From Rhodococcus sp. W8901 (GTDB taxonomy: Bacteria > Actinomycetota > Actinomycetes > Mycobacteriales > Mycobacteriaceae), in the NCBI RefSeq assembly GCF_013348805.1, contig NZ_CP054690.1:1550001-1614000 (forward strand): a DNA stretch of 64,000 nt. The letters run 5' to 3'. This document shows, piece after piece, positions 18,520 to 26,393 of this stretch. The first letter of the stretch is position 1; every line of letters starts with the position of its first letter. The position numbers and the translations under genes were made by a program. The notes under the pieces are model-generated. The model was not told the origin of the DNA and ran no database searches. It saw only the letters and a list, made by a program, of their open reading frames with translations.

Positions 18520-20595
18520 ATGCGCGAGTCAGAACAGTCACCCCTTCTCCTCACCCGGCCGGACATCGCGAAGCTCGCCAAGGTGCAGCGCCCGGTCGTC
18601 ACCGCATGGGCACAGAGGTACTGCGGCGATGATCGCCCTTTCCCGAGGCCGACCGTCGTCGACGGTGTCCTGGACAAGTTCGATGCCGACGAGGTGGTCG
18701 AGTGGCTGCGGTCGCGAGGCCTCGGTAACAACATCTCCTTCGCTGAGGACGTCGCGATCCATGCCGCGCTGGACCACAAGACCTCAATGCACCCACACGC
18801 GGTGATCGACGGCATCACGGCCCTGCTGGCCGTCAAAGTGATGTTGGGGGAGCGTCTCGGTGATCTCACGCCCGACGACCTGCTCGACGAGGTCGAAGAG
18901 CTCGACCCCGACAACGAGTTTCTCTGTGATGAGCTCGAGGCCCTCGGCGACGAACTCGCCACCTTTGCGCGGTACACGGATCGGATGTCCGACGCCGCGT
19001 TCACTTCGGTCGATGCGTTCGAGGCAGTGATGGCGCGCCGTTTCCGGATGCAGCGACCCGAACTGTCCGACAGTGCCCTCGGCGCTGCGGCGTTGTCTCT
19101 GGGAGCACGAGTGAGTGTCGCACTCGCGGAAGACACCGACACGCTGTTCATCGATCCGGCGCCGGCGAGTACCGACTTGCTGATCGCGCTGCGAGCCGCA
19201 TTGCCCGAGTACGCGGAGCCGACCGTCATGACGGGAGGTTCGTCCACTCCGACTGCGCGCCTGGCGCTGCGGCGGCTCGCGGTGCACGGGTTGCGGCGCG
19301 AGAGTCTGCCGGAGGAGGGGTTCGGGGCGGACTTCAGCGTCGACCGTCCGGCGGTGTTTCTGACGCAGTACCCGTCGTCGTCCACGACTGGCTACACGGA
19401 CGTCGACATCCTCGCGGAGATCGAGAACATCTCGTTGCAGATGGGTCCGGGGCAGAGCGCGGTGATCATCGGCCCGGCGGCGACGTTTGCCGACCCGCTA
19501 CGTGAGCGGGAAGCCGAAGCGCTGCGTTCGGATCTGCTGCGCTCGGGTCACCTGCGTGCAGTCGTCCGGCTGTCGGAGGGGTTGCTTCCCTCGCGGCCGG
19601 GTCTGTCGATGGCCCTGTGGGTACTGGGCGCGGTGGACCGAACGATTCCGGCCGCCGCTCGGCGCACGGTGTTGGCCGATCTCAGCGCTGTCGAGCTCAC
19701 CGACGACGTCATCGACGGAGTGATCGCCGACGTCACTGCCGCGATGGGTCCGTGGGAGTCCGTGCGTGCACACGCCTTTCGCTTTGGCCACTTCTACAAG
19801 ACTGCGGAACTGCTCGCCGCAGGCGGGGTGCTCACGGCGAAGCCGAAGGTGCATCGTCCTCCGGTCGACGCCGGTGAGGCCGCGGCACGTGTGCTCGAAC
19901 TGGTGGGTGCGCTCGACAGCGCTGCCGGACTTGTCGATGGTGGGCTCGATCTGCGGGTCGAATACCGGACGACGAGGCGCCCGCGGTTCCAGACGGCCGG
20001 AGAACTGGCCGCCGCGAAGGAGCTCCGGGTGCTGCCCGGTAACCGGATCGATGCCATCGATATCGAGGCGCGCGGTTCGGTGCCGGTGATCGGTACCGAC
20101 GAGATCCTCGGTCGCTGTGAAGTCGGATCGCGGGGCATCGACCGTCTGACGTTCGTCACCGACTACCCCAGTGGCCGCTACACCGAGCCGGGCGACATCG
20201 TGTTCTGCACTAGCCCGTCGTTCGGGGTGATCGTCGACGTCGAGGGGTCGTCGGTGGTGATGTGGCCGGCCCGGATCCTCCGAATCGCGGACGTGGGCGC
20301 TTCCGGGCTGGTACCCGAACTCGTTGCGCGGCATCTGCAGAGCCGCAGGGTGGGGGCCAAACCGCCGGGCGCGATCCGCAGCGGATCGGCTTGGAAGACC
20401 TGGGAGATCCCGCGAGTGCAGGCCGATCAGGTGGGTGCGGTCACTGCCGCGCTCGCCGACCTCCGGGAGCGTCGGGCGGCTGCCCGACGGCTGCTCGGCA
20501 CCCTCGAAGACTTGACCACCACGCTGGTGGACGGCGTGGCGCACGGAGCGCTCACCGTCGCACCGGCACCACAGACCGTCACAGAGAAAGGCTGA
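18520..20595 (+). CDS. HTH / degenerate N6-adenine methyltransferase / S-like fusion, accessory to type I RM
   Basis: A 691-residue protein in three parts. Residues 10-65 form a helix-turn-helix of the AlpA/MerR kind (LTRPDIAKLAKVQRPVVTAWAQR). Residues 70-375 follow the HsdM layout but lack its catalytic motifs: the SAM loop reads IDPAPASTDLL at 211-221 and the NPPF site reads LTQYPSS at 281-287, while the late HsdM stretch survives as HLRAVVRLSEGLLPSRPGLSMALWVLG. The last 200 residues resemble a target-recognition half of HsdS (GDIVFCTSPSFGVIVDVEGSSVVMWP). ATG 18520 has GGGGGAG 8 bases before it. It lies 2 bases before hsdM. A DNA-binding control or specificity role is inferred. Confidence 0.72.
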   Translation: MRESEQSPLLLTRPDIAKLAKVQRPVVTAWAQRYCGDDRPFPRPTVVDGVLDKFDADEVVEWLRSRGLGNNISFAEDVAIHAALDHKTSMHPHAVIDGITALLAVKVMLGERLGDLTPDDLLDEVEELDPDNEFLCDELEALGDELATFARYTDRMSDAAFTSVDAFEAVMARRFRMQRPELSDSALGAAALSLGARVSVALAEDTDTLFIDPAPASTDLLIALRAALPEYAEPTVMTGGSSTPTARLALRRLAVHGLRRESLPEEGFGADFSVDRPAVFLTQYPSSSTTGYTDVDILAEIENISLQMGPGQSAVIIGPAATFADPLREREAEALRSDLLRSGHLRAVVRLSEGLLPSRPGLSMALWVLGAVDRTIPAAARRTVLADLSAVELTDDVIDGVIADVTAAMGPWESVRAHAFRFGHFYKTAELLAAGGVLTAKPKVHRPPVDAGEAAARVLELVGALDSAAGLVDGGLDLRVEYRTTRRPRFQTAGELAAAKELRVLPGNRIDAIDIEARGSVPVIGTDEILGRCEVGSRGIDRLTFVTDYPSGRYTEPGDIVFCTSPSFGVIVDVEGSSVVMWPARILRIADVGASGLVPELVARHLQSRRVGAKPPGAIRSGSAWKTWEIPRVQADQVGAVTAALADLRERRAAARRLLGTLEDLTTTLVDGVAHGALTVAPAPQTVTEKG

Positions 20596-20597
20596 CG

Positions 20598-22211
20598 ATG
20601 CCATCGAGGAAGAAGTCTGCGGTCTCCGCGCCGTCGACGATGAAGGAACTCAAGGACACTCTGTGGAAGGCCGCGGACAAGCTGCGCGGGTCCATGGACG
20701 CCTCGCAGTACAAGGACGTGATCCTCGGGCTGGTGTTCCTCAAGTACGTCTCCGACGCGTTTGACGAGCGCCGCGGCCAGATCCGTGAGGAGCTGCTGGC
20801 GGAGGGGATGAACGAGGATCAGATCGCGACGCTGATCGACGACGAGGACGAATACCTCGGCAGCAGTGTCTTCTGGGTTCCGGAGCCGGCGCGGTGGAGC
20901 TTCCTTGCGGAGAACGCGAAGGGCATTCAGGAAGCTGTCGGTGTCGAGGGACGCACGGCCGGTGAGCTGATCGACGCTGCGATGCGTGAGCTGATGGCAG
21001 CCAATTCGACTTTGGCGGGCACGCTTCCGACGATCTTCAATAACCAGAGCGTCGACCAGCGCCGGCTCGGTGAACTGATCGACCTGTTCGGCGACACCCG
21101 CTTCACCGGTCACGGCGCGACGAAGGCGCGGGACCTGCTGGGTGAGGTGTACGAGTACTTCCTCGAGAAGTTCGCGCGTGCGGAGGGTAAGCGCGGCGGC
21201 GAGTTCTACACGCCCGCCGGGGTGGTGCGGGTACTGGTCGAGATGCTCGAGCCGTACAGCGGTCGTGTGTACGACCCGTGCTGTGGTTCGGGTGGCATGT
21301 TCGTGCAGACCGAGAAGTTCGTGGAGCGGCACGGCGGCAACCCCACCGAGGTGGCGGTGTACGGCCAGGAGCTCAACGAGCGCACGTGGCGGATGGCGAA
21401 GATGAACCTCGCGATCCACGGCATCACCGGCAACCTCGGGGACCGCTGGGAGGACACGTTCGCCCAGGACAAGCATCCGGACCTGTTGGCAGACTTCATC
21501 CTTGCCAATCCGCCGTTCAACATCAAAGACTGGACACGCAAGGAAGACGACAAGCGCTGGAAGTTCGGCGTTCCCCCGGCGGGCAACGCGAACTACGCGT
21601 GGATCCAGCACATCATCTCGAAGCTCGCCGAGCGTGGCAGCGCCGGTGTCGTCATGGCCAACGGGTCGATGTCGTCGAATTCCGGTGGCGAGGGCGAGAT
21701 CCGGGCGCAGCTGGTGGAGGCCGACCTGGTCTCGTGCATGATCGCGCTGCCCACACAGCTGTTCCGCAGCACCGGAATCCCGGTGTGCGTGTGGTTCTTC
21801 GCGAAAGACAAGGCTGTCGGGCCGAAGGGCAAGATCGACCGCCAGGGCCAGGTTCTGTTCATCGATGCCCGCAACCTGGGCTACATGGTCGACCGCGCCG
21901 AGCGGGCGCTGAGCGACGACGACATCGCCAAGATCGCTGGCACGTTCCATGCCTGGCGCGGAACGGGATCTGCTTCCGGTGCTGTCTATGAGGACGAACC
22001 CGGCTTCTGCTACTCGGCCACTCTCGCGGAGATCAAGGAAGCGGACTACGCCCTCACTCCGGGCCGGTACGTCGGCGCTGCTCCGATTGAGGACGACGGC
22101 GAACCGATCGCAGAGAAGCTGGAGCGGTTGACCAAGGAACTGTTCGAGCAGTTCGACGAGTCGGCGCGATTGCAAGCCGTCGTGCGCGAGCAGTTGGGGA
22201 GGGTGTTGTGA
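20598..22211 (+). CDS. hsdM: Type I restriction-modification methyltransferase subunit HsdM
   Basis: HsdM methylates adenine in the target site and forms the core of the type I complex. The 537-residue protein has the N-terminal HsdM helical domain (ELKDTLWKAADKLRGSMDASQYKDVILGLVFLKYVSDAF), the entry motif RGGEFYTPAGVV at 199-210, the SAM-binding DPCCGSGGMF at 226-235 and the catalytic NPPF at 304-307. The ATG at 20598 follows the fusion-gene stop by 2 bases with AAAGG just before it. hsdS overlaps its end by 4 bases. All key residues are intact. Confidence 0.96.
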   Translation: MPSRKKSAVSAPSTMKELKDTLWKAADKLRGSMDASQYKDVILGLVFLKYVSDAFDERRGQIREELLAEGMNEDQIATLIDDEDEYLGSSVFWVPEPARWSFLAENAKGIQEAVGVEGRTAGELIDAAMRELMAANSTLAGTLPTIFNNQSVDQRRLGELIDLFGDTRFTGHGATKARDLLGEVYEYFLEKFARAEGKRGGEFYTPAGVVRVLVEMLEPYSGRVYDPCCGSGGMFVQTEKFVERHGGNPTEVAVYGQELNERTWRMAKMNLAIHGITGNLGDRWEDTFAQDKHPDLLADFILANPPFNIKDWTRKEDDKRWKFGVPPAGNANYAWIQHIISKLAERGSAGVVMANGSMSSNSGGEGEIRAQLVEADLVSCMIALPTQLFRSTGIPVCVWFFAKDKAVGPKGKIDRQGQVLFIDARNLGYMVDRAERALSDDDIAKIAGTFHAWRGTGSASGAVYEDEPGFCYSATLAEIKEADYALTPGRYVGAAPIEDDGEPIAEKLERLTKELFEQFDESARLQAVVREQLGRVL

Positions 22212-23383
22212 GTGCTCCTGTCTTGGCTCGCTACTCCCTCCCGGAGTTGTTGTCGGAGATCGTTGATAACCGTGGAAGATCCTGCCCAACAGCGGATTCG
22301 GGGATTCCGTTGATTGCAACCAACTGCCTGAAGGAAGATCAACTTTATCCTGTTTCTGAGAACATCAGGTATGTCGATCGCCAGACGTATAGCGAGTGGT
22401 TTCGAGGCCACCCGGAGCCGAACGATATTCTGTTCGTATGTAAAGGTAGTCCGGGACGGATTGCGATGGTGCCTGACCCGGTACCGTTCTGTATTGCGCA
22501 GGATATGGTCTCGCTACGGGCCGATCAGGCGAAGGTCACGCCTCGCTACCTCTACTATCTACTGAAGAACCCTGACACTCGACGCAAAATCGAGAACATG
22601 CATGTGGGGACGATGATTCCGCATTTCAAGAAGGGCGATTTCGGCAAGCTGCATCTGGATGTCCATTCGTCCCTCGCGCAACAGTGTGCTATTGCCGGAA
22701 TCCTCGGTGCCCTCGACGACAAGATCGCCGGGAATCGCAAGCTGACCGAGAAGGTTGAGGAGCTGGCTTCGATCACGTTTGCTCAGATGCTCGAAGAATC
22801 GTCGACTGTTCCTCTCTCGGCGACTGCTGACTTCGTCAACGGAAAGGCGTTCACCAAGGGTGCGAGTGGAACCGGCCGTGTTGTGGTTCGGATTGCTGAA
22901 CTGAATTCGGGTATCGGCGGGTCGACTGTGTTCAGTGACATCGAGGTCGACGACAAGTTCGTCGCGCGGGCAGGAGACATCCTTTTCGCTTGGTCGGGCT
23001 CGTTGACCCTGCATCGGTGGTTCCGTGACGACGCCATTGTGAACCAGCACATCTTCAAGGTGATTCCTGCAGAGGGATACCCATCGTGGTTGGTCTATCA
23101 GCTGATTCAGCGGAAGCTGCAACAGTTCAAGGACATTGCCGCGGACAAGGCCACGACGATGGGACACATCCAGCGCCGCCACCTGGACGAGTTGGTCGAG
23201 GTCCCCTCCCGCTCTGTCATTGAGCAGCGCGATTCGTTCATGACTGCGTTGTGGGAACGTGCGCTGCTTGCTGAACAGGAATCCGAGACCCTCGCCGCCA
23301 CCCGCGACGCGCTGCTTCCACGTCTGATGTCTGGGGAACTTCGCGTCCGTGATGCGGAACGTCAGGTCGAAGCGGTGCTGTGA
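22208..23383 (+). CDS. hsdS: Type I restriction-modification specificity subunit HsdS
   Basis: HsdS reads the two halves of the DNA target. The 391-residue protein has two target-recognition domains, each followed by a conserved helix: LAQQCAIAGILGALDDKIAGNRKLTEKVEEL near 160-185 and VIEQRDSFMTALWERALLAEQESETLAATRDALLPRLMSGEL near the C terminus. GTG 22208 overlaps the hsdM stop (GTGA). The first target domain (22250-22600) is visibly richer in A and T than its neighbours, as expected of exchangeable specificity cassettes. The stop overlaps the following DUF6508-like reading frame by 4 bases. Confidence 0.94.
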   Translation: MSAPVLARYSLPELLSEIVDNRGRSCPTADSGIPLIATNCLKEDQLYPVSENIRYVDRQTYSEWFRGHPEPNDILFVCKGSPGRIAMVPDPVPFCIAQDMVSLRADQAKVTPRYLYYLLKNPDTRRKIENMHVGTMIPHFKKGDFGKLHLDVHSSLAQQCAIAGILGALDDKIAGNRKLTEKVEELASITFAQMLEESSTVPLSATADFVNGKAFTKGASGTGRVVVRIAELNSGIGGSTVFSDIEVDDKFVARAGDILFAWSGSLTLHRWFRDDAIVNQHIFKVIPAEGYPSWLVYQLIQRKLQQFKDIAADKATTMGHIQRRHLDELVEVPSRSVIEQRDSFMTALWERALLAEQESETLAATRDALLPRLMSGELRVRDAERQVEAVL

Positions 23384-23854
23384 GCGACGAGGCGCGAACG
23401 GACGCGGGGCAGCCAGGGATCGTCGAATCCGGGGCCCCACAAGTGATCGCCGACCTCGACCGAGAAGCCTGGGCGCGCGCAGCTTCGGTCGCTTGTCGAG
23501 CGGATCGATACGCGTTGGCCCGCGGACGGATCGAACTTCCGCGCCGCCCCGTGGGACCGTGAAGACGTACCCGATCCGCTCGTGGAAGAGGTCGTGAGCT
23601 TTCTCCATGACCACGATCTGATCGTCACCGATTTCGATCGGGCCGCGTTGAATCGGGTGGGAAACCGGCTGGACCTGATGGGCATGCGGAATCTTGCCCC
23701 GCAACTCGGTCCCACCGAGATTCTCGGGATGATCGCCAGCACCATCGGCGTCGATCGCACATCGGAGCGGGCGACCCACAACGCGCTGGAGTTCGGCTTG
23801 CTGCCGCCGCTCCTGGAACGTCTGCTCGACTTCCGACCAGAAGAGAGTCGCTGA
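23380..23854 (+). pseudogene. DUF6508-like protein, interrupted by a +1 frameshift
   Basis: From the GTG at 23380 (overlapping the hsdS stop) the frame runs through DREAWAR and then ends at 23562. One base later in phase, the sequence reads AQLRSLVERIDTRWP and continues to a stop at 23854, ending PPLLERLLDFRPEESR, with no start codon until a GTG at 23582. Dropping one base from the GGGCGCGCGC stretch near 23471-23480 gives a continuous 157-residue protein that aligns with the next gene: QLRSLVERI/ELRMLVERI, DPLVEEVVSFLHDHDLI/DPLVDESVRWLDSKGLL, and PTEILGMIASTIGVDR/VAEVLGLLTRLVLADR. It may be a decayed gene, a programmed shift or a sequencing error. Function unknown. Confidence 0.7.
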
Positions 23855-23904
23855 ACGTTCGGGGTACTCGCTGATTGCACACTGAGAGGTGGGGGGGACA
23901 GGCA

Positions 23905-24357
23905 ATGACCGATCAGAACTTCCGGACACCGGAAGGCGTCCTGGCCGCACTGCACTCGCAGGACATCGCGGAGTTGCGGATGCTCGTCGAACGAATTCGA
24001 CTGCACGAAGGCGAATTCGGATACGTGAAGCGTTCAGAGCCGACCCGGGCGGGCGCCCTGGGATTCGGGTACACGGTCGAGGACCCGCTGGTCGATGAGT
24101 CGGTGAGGTGGCTCGACTCGAAGGGTCTCCTGGATCGCGCTTTCGTCGGTGCTGCCGAGCCGGCGGTCGGGCGGCTGCCCGAGCGCGGAGACGTCGGCCC
24201 AGTCGTGGCTGCTTTCGATGTCGCCGAGGTGCTGGGTCTTCTGACGAGACTGGTTCTCGCTGATCGATTCTGCGAGGGAGCGCTCGTCGGCGTCTTTGAC
24301 AACGGAACGATGCCGGCTCTGTTCGATCGTCTGGTCGTGTTGGTCACGGAGTCGTAG
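23905..24357 (+). CDS. DUF6508-like protein
   Basis: A 150-residue soluble protein. The C-terminal LLTRLVLADRFCEGALVGVFDNGTMPALFDRLVVL matches, from memory, the DUF6508 pattern (LLT-x-RFCEG-x-ES/DNG). That family has no known function but is often seen beside restriction-modification genes. It is the intact paralogue of the frameshifted frame just upstream. ATG 23905 follows a G-rich leader (GGGGGGGACAGG) ending 3 bases before it. It is probably the last gene of the modification operon, 50 bases after its paralogue, and may be a modulator of the RM complex; that role is inferred. Confidence 0.72.
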   Translation: MTDQNFRTPEGVLAALHSQDIAELRMLVERIRLHEGEFGYVKRSEPTRAGALGFGYTVEDPLVDESVRWLDSKGLLDRAFVGAAEPAVGRLPERGDVGPVVAAFDVAEVLGLLTRLVLADRFCEGALVGVFDNGTMPALFDRLVVLVTES

Positions 24358-24449
24358 GCGCGACACCCGCGCGAAATGTCAGTGGCGCCTGTCACAATCA
24401 CATCCGAATCGAAGGGCAATCTAGCCCTTCCCTGCGCAGCACCAGGAAG

Positions 24450-25208
24450 ATGATGAACGCCGTAATTCCGTATCTTCGCGTCCTCGCCGGATTCTTCGCC
24501 GGAGTCGTGACCTGGCTGGCGATCGTCAGCCTCGTGCAACTCGACTTCGGCTCCGTCGGGATCTCCCTGATCATGGCGGCGGGCCTGTGGTATCTCGCCG
24601 TCGGTCGACCGATTCGCAACCACTTCGCCAGGATCAAGGCCGAGAAGGACGCCCTGGCCGCCCGCGCCCAGGCCGGGCACGAGGCGTTCCTTGCCGGCGA
24701 TACGTCCGCGGCCTTCGCCCCGCCGCCGGAGGCGCCAACGAAGCAGCCTGTTCGCCGGGGTGTCGTCATCGCATCCGCAGTGGCTGCTGCGTTCGTCCTG
24801 ATCGGGATCATCGGCGACATCAGCGATGGACTCGACCATGACTCGTCGACGGAGGACACCAGCAGAACGCCCGCGACGCTGGCACCGCCACCCGCGGTCC
24901 CCGCCGCCCCGGCCGGGCTGGCGCCGCTCGCACCGCAGCCGACCTCGGCGGCGTCGGCCGGTCGGGGAGCTGCCCAGGCATTGATGCCGAACGTGAAGTG
25001 CATGAATCTGCAGAAGGCGCAGGACACGATCCAGGAGGCCGGAGTCTTCTACTCCCGGAGCGAGGATGCGACCGGTAAGGGCCGGATGCAGATCTCGGAT
25101 CGCAATTGGGTGGTCGTGGAGCAACGCCCCGCAGCGGGCACTCCGATCGCCGAGGGTGATGCCGTGCTAGCGGTGGTCAAGTACGGGGAGCCCGGGGACT
25201 GCTCCTGA
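24450..25208 (+). CDS. Membrane protein with C-terminal PASTA-like domain
   Basis: A 252-residue protein. It has two hydrophobic segments near the N terminus (about 8-27 and 33-51), a basic cytoplasmic loop, a third membrane segment (about 104-124), a Pro/Ala-rich linker, and a C-terminal domain MPNVKCMNLQKAQDTIQEAGV ... WVVVEQRPAAGTPIAEGDAVLAVVKYGE of about 65 residues. That domain follows the PASTA pattern and carries two cysteines (CMN and the final CS) that could form a disulfide outside the cell. ATG 24450 and ATG 24453 are both possible starts. It lies between hsdS and hsdR without an obvious link to restriction. Confidence 0.75.
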   Translation: MMNAVIPYLRVLAGFFAGVVTWLAIVSLVQLDFGSVGISLIMAAGLWYLAVGRPIRNHFARIKAEKDALAARAQAGHEAFLAGDTSAAFAPPPEAPTKQPVRRGVVIASAVAAAFVLIGIIGDISDGLDHDSSTEDTSRTPATLAPPPAVPAAPAGLAPLAPQPTSAASAGRGAAQALMPNVKCMNLQKAQDTIQEAGVFYSRSEDATGKGRMQISDRNWVVVEQRPAAGTPIAEGDAVLAVVKYGEPGDCS

Positions 25209-25254
25209 GGCGTCCCGTTGACGAAGCTGGCACCAACACAGGGGGGATTGAGGA

Positions 25255-26154
25255 TTGGCAAGTTCGATGGACGATCTGGATGAACTGCTGAGTCGGGCGC
25301 GAGGTGCCGCGCGGGCATTGTCCGACGAGCTCGAGTTTGCGCTCGCGCTCGTCCTGGAAGAGGAATCCCTCGAGGTCGACCTCCAGTCGCGCGTACGGGC
25401 CTGGAACCGTGCCCGCACCGAACTCGCGATGGCCGTGTTCGGCGAATCCACACTGCCGGCGGGCGGGCTGGCGGCCTGTGAGACCGCCATCGTCGACCGT
25501 CGTCGCGCGGTGCAACTCGAAGAGGAGTATCAGCAGGCGAAGGCGGAGCTCGTCTATCTCGAGCAGTCTCCCAGTGGGCTTGCGAGTGAACTCGCGGCGC
25601 TGCTCGACAGCAAGAGTGAGCGGGTAGCGAAACTCGAAGCCGAACTGTCTGCCATTCAGCCGCCCAAACCCGTGCAACCGCCGAAACCCGTGCAACCGGC
25701 CAGGCCTGCTCCGGTGGTGCAGTCGAATCCCAAACCGGCCCCGCCGGTACCGGTTCCACAGACGCAGGCGAAACCGACGACGACGCCGGTGCCGAAGCCC
25801 GCTCCGGCGCCGCAGCCGAAACGGTGTGGAGTGTGCCTGGTCGTCAAGAACCTGTCGCGGTTCGAGTCCGGCTGGCGCTGTGCCACATGCCTGCACCTGG
25901 AGAAGGAGATCGCTTCGGCCCGAAGAGCCCTTGCCGCGCTCGGAGCGCCGCCGTTGGAGAAGGCGGTGCCGAGCGAGGTTCCTGGGATGGCGAAGATCCG
26001 CGCGGAGGGTCGCGACGCGATTCATGCACTCGCCTCAAGACACCGCCAGCTACCCACACCCGTGCCGTCCCGGGCGGTGACCGGCCCGCCGCGGAAGATG
26101 CCGCAGAAGGCGGCAACCGCGCTCGGCAAGCAACGGCGGAACGGGTCTCGCTGA
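25255..26154 (+). CDS. Coiled-coil protein with proline-rich linker and zinc ribbon, unknown function
   Basis: I do not recognise this 299-residue protein. Residues 1-140 are helical and charged, with coiled-coil character. Residues 143-195 are a proline-rich linker with PPKPVQ repeats. A zinc ribbon follows: CGVC, 14 residues, CATC (about 198-219), and then a basic C-terminal tail. No membrane segment or signal is seen. The TTG at 25255 has GGGGGGA 7 bases upstream; an ATG at 25267 is possible. The same C-x2-C-x14-C-x2-C spacing occurs in the protein encoded at 44499-45176, with the domain order reversed. Confidence 0.68.
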   Translation: MASSMDDLDELLSRARGAARALSDELEFALALVLEEESLEVDLQSRVRAWNRARTELAMAVFGESTLPAGGLAACETAIVDRRRAVQLEEEYQQAKAELVYLEQSPSGLASELAALLDSKSERVAKLEAELSAIQPPKPVQPPKPVQPARPAPVVQSNPKPAPPVPVPQTQAKPTTTPVPKPAPAPQPKRCGVCLVVKNLSRFESGWRCATCLHLEKEIASARRALAALGAPPLEKAVPSEVPGMAKIRAEGRDAIHALASRHRQLPTPVPSRAVTGPPRKMPQKAATALGKQRRNGSR

Positions 26155-26192
26155 TCGAGAACCGGCCCGGCCAAGGATAAGTGGGGGACAGG

Positions 26193-26342
26193 TTGGACGA
26201 AGCTGACGATCGCCGCACCGATGCCGAAGCGCTCGCCGCGGGCATGCACGTCGACAAGGAGCGCGTCGCCGAGATCGCGCGTCGAGTGGCGCAGCGCTCG
26301 GCAGAACTGAACCGACGCCTCGCCCAGGGGTCGGGCGAGTGA
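26193..26342 (+). CDS. Small helical protein of about 49 residues
   Basis: A short reading frame with a biased, highly charged product (DEADDRRTDAEALAAGM..., ending RRLAQGSGE) that should form a long helix. TTG 26193 is preceded by the leader GTGGGGGACAGG, nearly the same as the leader before the ATG at 23905; a GTG at 26181 in the same frame is an alternative. It ends 51 bases before the HNH gene. Codon third positions are strongly G/C, which supports coding. Confidence 0.45.
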   Translation: MDEADDRRTDAEALAAGMHVDKERVAEIARRVAQRSAELNRRLAQGSGE

Positions 26343-26393
26343 GAACGCGGCAAACGCCTGAGATTGTCGGAGGGCTCCACTAGAGTCGAAAGC

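Noticed and set aside
22265-22272. GATAACCG half-site near the hsdS start
   Set aside because: Only half of the palindrome seen at 18402 and 31247 is present, inside coding sequence, with no inverted partner.
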